A stretch of 64,000 bases of DNA. Source: Colwellia sp. M166. Its GTDB lineage: Bacteria > Pseudomonadota > Gammaproteobacteria > Enterobacterales > Alteromonadaceae. Shown piece by piece: positions 45,764 through 53,380 of the stretch. How positions within the stretch are numbered: position 1 is the stretch's first letter; every line of letters starts with the position of its first letter. A program made the position numbers and the translations under genes. Below the pieces are notes generated by a model. That model was not told where the DNA came from, did no database searches, and was given only the letters and a program-made list of their open reading frames with translations. The stretch spans positions 4,526,001 through 4,590,000 of the forward strand of contig NZ_CP040755.1 in the NCBI RefSeq assembly GCF_024585285.1, given 5' to 3'.

Positions 45764-46324
45764 ATGAAAAAATTACTTTTAGTCACCACATTGTTTGCCT
45801 CAAGCGCATTATTACCTGCTTTTGCAGCAGATTATAAAATTGATCATGAAGGTGCGCATGCGTCAATTAACATTAAAGCAAGTCATTTGGGGTTTAGTGT
45901 TTTAACGGGCAGATTTAATAAATTTTCAGGCACGTTTTCTTATGATGAAAACAATATTTCAGCAGCCAAAATATCAGTAAAAGTAGATACCTCAAGTTTT
46001 GACTCTAACCATGCAATGCGTGATAAACATGTACGCTCAGATGATTTTCTTGATGTGAATAAATTTGCCCAAGCGACTTTTATTAGCACTAAGGTTACCG
46101 ACCAAGGGAATGGTAAACTCGCTATTAATGGCAACTTTACGCTACATGGCGTTACTAAACCAATGACCATTGATGCGGTTAAAGTGGGTGAAGGTAGTGA
46201 CCCATGGGGCGGCTATCGTTTAGGTTTTAGTGGTACAGCAACGATTAGTATGGCTGATTTTGGTTTTAAACAAGATTACGGTCAAGTTGATCTAGAATTA
46301 CATATTGAAGGTATTCGTCAGTAA
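45764..46324 (+). CDS. YceI-family periplasmic lipid-binding protein
   Basis: 186 residues. Signal peptide (MKKLLLVTTLFASSALLPAF-AA), then the YceI lipocalin-like barrel: YKIDHEGAHASINIKASHLG, FNKFSGTFSYDENN, HVRSDDFLDVNKFAQATF and LHGVTKPMTID. YceI proteins bind isoprenoid or quinone-like lipids. AAAAGGA lies before the ATG. It is paired with the cytochrome b561 gene, which suggests a shared role in quinone chemistry in the periplasm. Confidence 0.95.
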   Translation: MKKLLLVTTLFASSALLPAFAADYKIDHEGAHASINIKASHLGFSVLTGRFNKFSGTFSYDENNISAAKISVKVDTSSFDSNHAMRDKHVRSDDFLDVNKFAQATFISTKVTDQGNGKLAINGNFTLHGVTKPMTIDAVKVGEGSDPWGGYRLGFSGTATISMADFGFKQDYGQVDLELHIEGIRQ

Positions 46325-46682
46325 TATTATTCACCATTGCTATTATTGCCATTACATAAGTCGCTGGTATGAGTTGCAGCGCTTTAATGGCAATAAGTAA
46401 CTGCAAATTATCGCTGCTAATTTATTTTTAAAGCTCTATCATTAGTAAATATGCGAACAACAAACGGGCTACAGCATAAGCTTTTCATTCAATTTTCCCT
46501 CGTAAAATTTATCAATTACGCACATCGAGTTCTATCACACTACATTGTTAGATATGAAATCTATTATTATTATAGTTTCTAATCGGCTGATTTTATGTGA
46601 TATTAAGTTTAGTTTAAAATTCGCCTAAAAAGTTTGTTGTTAATATCAGTAACAGCGAGAAAAATCTAAAAAAGGAATTTTT
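46325..46682. other. 358-bp intergenic region, nothing recognised
   Basis: AT-rich spacer after the yceI-type gene; no gene, repeat or terminator recognised. Confidence 0.45.
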
Positions 46683-47141
46683 ATGAAACGATTACTATTG
46701 GCTTTTACACTCACCTTTACTATATCACTGAGTACACATGCCGCTGATCTTGAAAAATTTGCACAACGCTATTTCAACGTGATGACTGCAACTCAAGCAC
46801 CCAATGCAACTAAAGCAGATTTAGAGCGCTATTTTGACTTACTTGTTGATGATATTGGTCATTCACACTTACCATGGCAAACAGATGATTCTAGATTACC
46901 TAGTGGTAAAGATGATATGCGTAAAGGTATGTTGTTTTATTTAGGGGCGCATAGTGAATATAAGGCTGAGCTCTTAGATGTTTTTATTTTTAATAATTCA
47001 GCGATTGCTATTCGTTATAAAAGTAGTGCGAAGGGCATCCACCCGCAAAACAATCAAGCAATTGACTACACGCAAACCATGATGGAAGTACTGGAAATGG
47101 AAGATGGTAAAGTTGCTGTGATCCGCAAGTATCATGAATAA
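46683..47141 (+). CDS. Secreted SnoaL/NTF2-like protein
   Basis: 152 residues. Signal peptide (MKRLLLAFTLTFTISLSTHA), then a compact alpha+beta domain that follows the NTF2-like layout: FAQRYFNVMTATQAPNATKA, DLLVDDIGHSHLPWQTDD, GKDDMRKGMLFYLG, IAIRYKSSAKGIHP and TMMEVLEMEDGKVAVI. No catalytic residues can be assigned. A substrate-binding role is inferred only from the fold. AAGGAA precedes the ATG. Confidence 0.75.
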   Translation: MKRLLLAFTLTFTISLSTHAADLEKFAQRYFNVMTATQAPNATKADLERYFDLLVDDIGHSHLPWQTDDSRLPSGKDDMRKGMLFYLGAHSEYKAELLDVFIFNNSAIAIRYKSSAKGIHPQNNQAIDYTQTMMEVLEMEDGKVAVIRKYHE

Positions 47142-47211
47142 CCAGACTGTATTTATTCACTATTAAATTAACTCGGTATTACCATCTTCCAAATAATAAA
47201 AAGGAAATGAA

Positions 47212-47636
47212 ATGAAAACTTTACTCGCATGTTTGGCACTATTATTAACCGGTTGTGCATCAACCTATTCTATTTAAGTAAAGTTAACGGTAAAATAATT
47301 GAAAATACGCTTGGCGCGACAAGGAATGCGACCTATGGTCAAGGTTTTTATTTAACCACTAAGTTGCTTGAAACTAACGTTCCTTCCGAGGAAGCGGTGT
47401 TTAGCATTATAGGGAGAACTGAACACGCGGCTCCGATCCAAGCGTTTACTGATGAGGTATATGAAGTCAAAGGAGATATAACATTTAAACCTGAAGCAAA
47501 TAAAGAATATGTTGTTAAAGGTACTTTAGGTGAGAGTTATTCGGCGGTATGGATTGAGTTGAAAGAAACTGGTGACGTTATTCAACAGAAAATAGAGATC
47601 AAGGGCAGTTCTGAGTTAGGTTTTTTTGAAAAATAA
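47212..47636 (+). pseudogene. Small lipoprotein gene broken by a frameshift
   Basis: AAGGAAATGAA precedes an ATG at 47212 that encodes a lipoprotein signal, MKTLLACLALLLTGCASTYS, lipobox LTGC, but the frame stops at 47275-47277 (TAA). The rest of the protein, starting LSKVNGKIIENTLGATRNAT and ending GSSELGFFEK, continues in the next frame to 47636. One extra T in the run at 47273-47275 would join them into a chain of about 141 residues. A start at 47229 in the second frame lacks a ribosome site. The family is not recognised. Confidence 0.75.
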
Positions 47637-47709
47637 GGCAAGTGTATTTAATGCGTTAATATTACTATTTTGTGTACTTCCTAGGTAAAAATAACAATAA
47701 GGAGCCTTG

Positions 47710-48240
47710 ATGATATTTGATGATGCACAAAAGAATATGAACGATGCATATTTCGGTGGCGGTACGGGGGGGCTTGCTTCCGGTCTTATTTGGAGTGTTG
47801 CGGGTATAGTCGCCGTATATTCTTCACCCCAAACGAGTATGTTGACACTGTTTTTTGGTGGTATGGTTATATATCCATTAAGTTTATTTTTATCGAAACT
47901 ATTACAACGTTCAGGGCGTCATAAAGTTAATAATCCGCTTGGTAAACTTGCCTTAGAAAGTACCGCCATTTTATTTGTTGGGTTATTTATAGCTTTTTCA
48001 GTAGCAAAGCTGCGAGTAGATTGGTTTTATCCCATTATGTTGATGATTATTGGTGTTCGCTATCTGGTTTTTCAAACACTTTACGGTATCAAACTTTATT
48101 GGCTTTTGGGCGCTACACTTACTATTGTCGGCGTGTTTTGCCTATTGTTCGGTGCGCCCTTTATTACAGGGGCGCTTTTGGGTGGTACGTTTGAGATAAT
48201 ATTTTCGTTATTCATTTTGTATTACGCCAAAGTAAAATAG
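47710..48240 (+). CDS. DUF7010-like membrane protein
   Basis: 176 residues with about six hydrophobic helices. The opening (AQKNMNDAYFGGGTGGLASG, LIWSVAGIVAVY) fits the DUF7010 family, known as small membrane proteins of unknown function. AAGGAG is five bases before the ATG at 47710; a TTG at 47707 is too close. No partner genes are evident. The family name is given from memory of its N-terminal pattern. Confidence 0.7.
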   Translation: MIFDDAQKNMNDAYFGGGTGGLASGLIWSVAGIVAVYSSPQTSMLTLFFGGMVIYPLSLFLSKLLQRSGRHKVNNPLGKLALESTAILFVGLFIAFSVAKLRVDWFYPIMLMIIGVRYLVFQTLYGIKLYWLLGATLTIVGVFCLLFGAPFITGALLGGTFEIIFSLFILYYAKVK

Positions 48241-48890
48241 TAATCGCTAAAAATATTTGAATGTTAGTTATAGTAGGTCTATTTAATGGCTTATTACACT
48301 TTTGAACTTACTGACAACCTTTGCTTTATTGTAGATGTTAACTTTAAAATTAAGCGGCTAAGTTAGCTGTTAATGTTAGTCAGTGTTTTCCTGTCTGCAT
48401 GCTGCATGCTGCATTAAGCACTCTCTATTAAGCATAGAAAAGTGGTAAGCAGCTAAATACTCTGACAACGTATATCAGTAAATTATCTTAAAGGAGAGGG
48501 GCGTTGCAATGGCCTTATTTTCTATCGACTGTTACTTTTAAAAATATTTTATAGCGAGCTACGCTCAGTATTTACAGCCCTAGGATGTCACTTTAATCGA
48601 CTCTATACTTTGAAATAGCATCGACAAATATAATCAATACTATCACTCATAAATTGAATTGTATTTCTGTGATATGAAGCTAACTTATGTATATTGCAGG
48701 TTAGCTCTGAAGTACTGTTAAATGCTGTAAAGGTATTGTCTGTCCATAGAGGAAACACACAAAGATGGTTTTAGTGTGTAACTAAATGGCTGCTGAGTGA
48801 AAAAATACCAAGATATAGAGTAAATTATCAATGATTCTGATGAAGAACGCTAGTTACCTTATAAATATAAAAACAAGTGGGTAGATAAAC
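48241..48890. other. 650-bp intergenic region with a short heptamer repeat
   Basis: AT-rich spacer upstream of the Nramp-like gene. The only structure seen is CTGCATG-CTGCATG-CTGCATT at 48395-48415. No gene, RNA or riboswitch was recognised. Confidence 0.45.
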
Positions 48891-50111
48891 ATGAAACTTC
48901 CAAAAGTTGGGCCAGCATTTTTAGTCACTGCAGCATTTATCGGTCCGGGTACGGTTATTACTGCTTCCATGGCCGGGGCAAATTACGGTTTAACCCTGAT
49001 TTGGGCGTTGTTATTTGCGATGATCGCAACGCTCGTTTTACAAGAAATGGCCGCACGGTTAGGTATTATTACTCAACAAGGGTTGGGGGAAAATATTCGC
49101 CAAGCGATTTCCCAGCCATTTTGGCGAACACTGACCATTTTGTTAGTCGTTAGCGCGATTGTTATTGGCAATGGTGCTTATCAAAGCGGTAATATTTCAG
49201 GGGCGAGTTTAGGTTTGGCTAGTATCAGTGAGCAACTTTCATTGTCTATTGCCTATACCAATGTTGTTTTTCCGGTATTAATCGGCAGCGTGGCATTTAT
49301 ATTACTTTATACCGGCAGTTATAAGTTGATTGAACGGGCACTTGTGGTGTTAGTAGGATTAATGAGTATGGCTTTTCTCGTTAGCTTTTTTCTTACTAAA
49401 CCTGATTGGACAGGGCTTATATCAAGTATGTTTGCCTTTGAATTACCTACAGGAGCGGGCTTAACTGTGATAGCGCTTATTGGTACCACTGTTGTACCTT
49501 ATAATTTATTTTTACATGCTGCTACAGCCAGTAAAAAGTGGCAATCGAGTAGTGACTTAACCGAGGCAAGACAAGATTTATTTATTTCTATCCCGTTAGG
49601 CGGATTAATTTCAATTGCGATTGTTTCGACCGCAGCGTCGGCGTTTTTTGGTCAACAACTACAGCTACAAAGCGCAGCAGATTTAGCACCATCCTTACAA
49701 CCATTATTTGGTGATTGGGCAAGTATATTTATTGCTATTGGGTTGTTTTCTGCTGGAATTTCTTCTGCGATAACGGCGCCATTAGCAGCTGCATTTGCCT
49801 TAAGTGGTATTTTAAATTGGAATAAAGATCTCAACGCGTTGAGCTTTAAAATGACTTGGATGACAATTCTTGTTATTGGTGTAGTTGTCGCTAGTTTAGG
49901 CTACAAACCTATTGCTATTATTTGGTTTGCTCAGGTTGCAAACGGCATATTATTACCGGTTATAAGTGTTTTTTTATTATGGATCATGAATAGTCAAGTG
50001 CTAGGCGAATATCGTAATAAGCTTTGGCAAAACATCGCTGGCGCGGCAGTTATCTTTATTGCCTTGATGTTAAGTGCGCGAAGTTTACTGTCTGCTTTTG
50101 GTTTGTTGTGA
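48891..50111 (+). CDS. Nramp-family transporter with altered metal-site motifs
   Basis: 406 residues, eleven or so membrane helices. The helix order and sequence (GPAFLVTAAFIGPGTVITAS, GANYGLTLIWALLFAMIATL, QEMAARLGIITQQGLGENIR) place it in the Nramp fold. The canonical TM1 DPGN is GPGT here (18-21), and the TM6 MPH region reads VVPYNLFLHAAT (about 201-212). Thus the Asp, Asn and Met that bind Mn2+/Fe2+ in true Nramps are all replaced. Many marine gammaproteobacteria have this subgroup; its substrate is not established. A GTAGATAAAC leader without a strong ribosome site precedes the ATG. Confidence 0.88.
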   Translation: MKLPKVGPAFLVTAAFIGPGTVITASMAGANYGLTLIWALLFAMIATLVLQEMAARLGIITQQGLGENIRQAISQPFWRTLTILLVVSAIVIGNGAYQSGNISGASLGLASISEQLSLSIAYTNVVFPVLIGSVAFILLYTGSYKLIERALVVLVGLMSMAFLVSFFLTKPDWTGLISSMFAFELPTGAGLTVIALIGTTVVPYNLFLHAATASKKWQSSSDLTEARQDLFISIPLGGLISIAIVSTAASAFFGQQLQLQSAADLAPSLQPLFGDWASIFIAIGLFSAGISSAITAPLAAAFALSGILNWNKDLNALSFKMTWMTILVIGVVVASLGYKPIAIIWFAQVANGILLPVISVFLLWIMNSQVLGEYRNKLWQNIAGAAVIFIALMLSARSLLSAFGLL

Positions 50112-50275
50112 TCGTTAAAAACGCTAAACGTTTACAGCAGCATAAAGCTTGCTTTAGATGTTGATTTTTATTCTTCTGCTACTCCTAGGCGTTTATGTAC
50201 CATATTAGCCTAAGCCATGTTATTGAGGCATGCTCAAATGTAGATAACCCTATAACTATTCAGGCTGTATTACCG

Positions 50276-50926
50276 CTATTTATTGCTGTCGAAAGCCGAT
50301 TTTAAATTGTTAGCAAAGGCGATAAATTTTTCTTTAATGGTTTTTTTTACGGCAATATCTAGTGAGCCTAATACCACTTTGCCCTCAATAGTAATTATTG
50401 GTGCTTGTCGGCTTGCCATGGAAGGTGCTTTGTTTTCTATACTGCTGATAATGCCATAACTTTTACAAACAACATTAATATTTTCAGGCACATAAATTTT
50501 GCTACTACCTAAAACACAGTTTAACTTAATGGTGACATTTTGATGTTGAAATACCGCGTCTGTAAAGTCGAGTATGGTTTCGCCTAACATGTTGTTGACC
50601 GTGATAGTTTTGGGGACATACCACTGACCGCTTCGCTCAACATTGCCTAAAATACTTTGCAGGCTCAAGGTATTGTCATTATCAGCGTTACTATAGCTTG
50701 GCGTAAATTGGTGCTCTTTATTACTGGTGTATTGTTTATCTGCTTTTAGCGTTAAATCAGCCACCAAATCGATAATCTCTTGATGATTATCACTACTCAT
50801 TGCTTGATCTAACCTACGCTCAAATGCTTCAGCAGATATCACCCCATGGCTATAATTAACAATTAGTTGATCGATAGTTTCTTCACGCACTTGTTCGATT
50901 GGACGATCTTCAAGAATTACTGACAT
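50276..50926 (-). CDS. DUF1707 protein with LiaF-like C-terminal domain
   Basis: 216 residues. The N-terminus (REETIDQLIVNYSHGVISAE, FERRLDQAMSSDN) is a DUF1707 SHOCT-like helical domain; residues about 90-190 (LQSILGNVERSGQWYVPKTI, LNCVLGSSKIYVPEN, GKVVLGSLDIAV) form a LiaF/DUF2154-type beta-domain with its G-x-x-x-I-x-V-P pattern. No membrane helix is present, so it is probably cytoplasmic. The LiaF family senses envelope stress in Gram-positives; the role here is unknown. Confidence 0.85.
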   Translation of the reverse strand: MSVILEDRPIEQVREETIDQLIVNYSHGVISAEAFERRLDQAMSSDNHQEIIDLVADLTLKADKQYTSNKEHQFTPSYSNADNDNTLSLQSILGNVERSGQWYVPKTITVNNMLGETILDFTDAVFQHQNVTIKLNCVLGSSKIYVPENINVVCKSYGIISSIENKAPSMASRQAPIITIEGKVVLGSLDIAVKKTIKEKFIAFANNLKSAFDSNK

Positions 50927-51260
50927 GGCTCACTCCGTTGCTGATGTTATTTAACTTAAGTTAGGACTAATGCTTAGGTTAGTTATGTGCTAGTGACAAT
51001 TCATATTAGTACTTGTTAGCGCTTTATGTTGAGTTGTCAGTAGTAATCCAAACTTTTAGCGACTTATTACTGTAATATTTATCGCTTAAAAGCTAGTTCA
51101 TTCACATTACGTTTAAAGAGTAGCAAAGATAAAGCCACTATTTTAATGTAATAAATACATGGGCTTACTATTGTTTAGCTTTAGCGTTTTGTGAAATTAA
51201 CCACGGATTCGTGAAAAACCATAAAATATTGTCTCTTTATAAGCTTAGCTATTGGTTAAA
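50927..51260. other. 334-bp intergenic region, nothing recognised
   Basis: AT-rich spacer upstream of the DUF1707 gene and downstream of the sulfotransferase gene; no gene, repeat or clear terminator. Confidence 0.45.
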
Positions 51261-53252
51261 TTATTTAATATTTAGCACTTGTTTTAATGGGGCTAAATGT
51301 TGCTCGAAGTTTTTCCACTGTTCAGTTGCGCTTTTGTAAATAGGTTGACGAACTTGCTCAGAGCTTGGTGTTTTTATTGTGCGTTGGGTCTTATGAAAAT
51401 CAAGGCATGATTGTTCAAATTCTAGGCCACAAAAATCAAGCATTCTTCTGACTTGGTGCTCTAAGTCGTCGACAATATCTTCATGATTGACAGTTAAAAC
51501 GAAATCAGGAAGCACCGTTTGCCAATGAGTCATTAGCTTGAGGTAAGCTTGATAATAGCGACCAATATCTTCAAGGTTGTAGCTAAAATCTTGTCCTTCA
51601 GCAAATAGCTGTTTAAAGCCACTAAAACAACAAGCCATAGGGGCGCGCCTAGCATCGATAATCTTAGCATTGGGCAGGATTAATCGAATTAAGCCAATGT
51701 GGAGGAAATTATTTGGCATTTTATCGATAAAAAACGGCGCTTGTTCTCGGTAAACGCGAGTTTCATCAATAAATTGCTGACCAAAGCGTTGAAAATATTC
51801 TGTTTTGATCTCAGCAAGATTTTTAGGGTATTGGCTGACTTGATTTGCCGGGTTACGGCCACGTAATCGGGCGGCTAAGCCTAAGATATTGTGTAGCTCC
51901 ATGGTGCCATCAATTTGGCTATGTGAGGCTAGTATTTGTTCAAGTAAGGTTGAACCTGCGCGCGGTAAGCCAACAATAAAAATGGCATCAGGTGCTTTTA
52001 GCCCTAATTGTCCACGGTTTTGGAATAGCTCTGCGCTACAGTATTTTATTTGTTCATCGACTTGTTGCTCAATATTGCTGATGTCAAAACCATTATGTGC
52101 ATGTTGCAAGTCATTACCTTGTTGGTATGCTTGAAACGCCTGGTTGTATTGTTTTCGATCTTCAAACGCTTTGCCTGTGGCAAAATACAGCTGTACTTTA
52201 TCCGCTATGGCTAAATTTTCACTTGCTTGCTGAGTTTGCATTTGCGCTATTTCGTTATCGCTAAAACGATACGTTTTAGTATTCGCTAAGCTCCAAAAAG
52301 CATCACCGTAGTTTGGCTTTAACTGATAAGCTTTTTGATAAGCCTTAACCGCTTCATTAATGTTGCCCTCAGCCTTTAGTGCATGGCCAAGTTGCAAATG
52401 AAAGCCTGCCGTACTTGGGTCTTCTGCTATTGCTTGCTCATATAACGTGATGGCTTGCGCTATTTTCCCTAAGCCTGTTAATGCATTGGCTTTAGCCACT
52501 TTAAAACTAATGTTATTGGGTTGCTCAATGAGCAGTTTTTCAACCTGTTGTTCGGCGGTTTTATATTTACCTAAGCGCAGTAATAAGTTGAGGTATTGCG
52601 AGCGAGCGTAAACGTGGTTAGGTGCAAGTTCAAGCGCACTTGCAAGTAAAAATTCAGCATCATCGTATATTTTCAACTCAATGCCAATTTCGGCCAGCAA
52701 ACACATGCCTTCAATATGACGTTTATTTTGTTGCAAGAAGTGTCGGCAAATTTGCTCCGCTTTTAATAACTTACCTTCATGCATTAATTCGGTAACGGCA
52801 AGTAAAGCCGGTGGTAAGCTTTTAAGTTTAGCCATAGCATTAGCCACCTGTTGTACTTTATCCATTTGCTGTGCATGACGATATAGCTCAATAAGCTCTT
52901 GCCAACTAGCGAGCAAACATGGATTGAGCTCTGTTGCCTGTTCAAACGCGGCTGTCGCTTGTTGTGGTTTTGCTAGTGCAATATAGATATGACCTTGCTC
53001 TTGATGTGCTCTGCTATATGACGGGTCAAGCTCCAATAGTGCTTCAATACTGGCGAGTGCTTGTGAAAGTGCTTTTGTGTAACGCTGAGCAACAGCGATT
53101 AAGTACCATAATTGTATTTGGTCTTGGCGATCGCTTGTTTGTTGTTGCAGCTGTTTTGCTTGTTTAATCGCATCGTCGAATTTCGCTGTTTGAATGAGTT
53201 TTTGGATCGACTTTAACTGGGATTCAGTGACAGAAAGAGGGGCTTTTTTCAA
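51261..53252 (-). CDS. TPR-repeat sulfotransferase family protein
   Basis: 663 residues. Residues 1-350 are tandem TPR repeats (for example SRAHQEQGHIYIALAKPQQA and AGFHLQLGHALKAEGNINEA). The C-terminal 250 residues are a sulfotransferase domain with the PAPS 5'-phosphosulfate loop IVGLPRAGSTLLEQIL (about 421-436) and the later DARRAPMACCFSGFKQLF segment (3'-phosphate loop region). TTG start with GGAGT eight bases upstream. It lies downstream of a TonB receptor, a pairing repeated in many Alteromonadales genomes, so it may modify a surface or imported molecule. Confidence 0.9.
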   Translation of the reverse strand: MKKAPLSVTESQLKSIQKLIQTAKFDDAIKQAKQLQQQTSDRQDQIQLWYLIAVAQRYTKALSQALASIEALLELDPSYSRAHQEQGHIYIALAKPQQATAAFEQATELNPCLLASWQELIELYRHAQQMDKVQQVANAMAKLKSLPPALLAVTELMHEGKLLKAEQICRHFLQQNKRHIEGMCLLAEIGIELKIYDDAEFLLASALELAPNHVYARSQYLNLLLRLGKYKTAEQQVEKLLIEQPNNISFKVAKANALTGLGKIAQAITLYEQAIAEDPSTAGFHLQLGHALKAEGNINEAVKAYQKAYQLKPNYGDAFWSLANTKTYRFSDNEIAQMQTQQASENLAIADKVQLYFATGKAFEDRKQYNQAFQAYQQGNDLQHAHNGFDISNIEQQVDEQIKYCSAELFQNRGQLGLKAPDAIFIVGLPRAGSTLLEQILASHSQIDGTMELHNILGLAARLRGRNPANQVSQYPKNLAEIKTEYFQRFGQQFIDETRVYREQAPFFIDKMPNNFLHIGLIRLILPNAKIIDARRAPMACCFSGFKQLFAEGQDFSYNLEDIGRYYQAYLKLMTHWQTVLPDFVLTVNHEDIVDDLEHQVRRMLDFCGLEFEQSCLDFHKTQRTIKTPSSEQVRQPIYKSATEQWKNFEQHLAPLKQVLNIK

Positions 53253-53317
53253 CGATTTTACTCCAAGATGACTCGACAGATTTTTTTTTAACTAAAAGAG
53301 TCTTGTACTTTAACAAT

Positions 53318-53352
53318 AAAAAACCGCCTGATAAACATATCAAACGGTTTTT
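53318..53352 (-). terminator. Terminator between the TonB receptor and sulfotransferase genes
   Basis: Imperfect 13-bp stem (53321-53333 with 53338-53350; outer AAACCG / CGGTTT) with U-rich flanks on both strands. It lies 30 bp after the receptor stop, so the two genes are probably separate transcripts or only partly coupled. Confidence 0.75.
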
Positions 53353-53380
53353 AAACGGGCTAACCTATTAAGGTTAAGAC

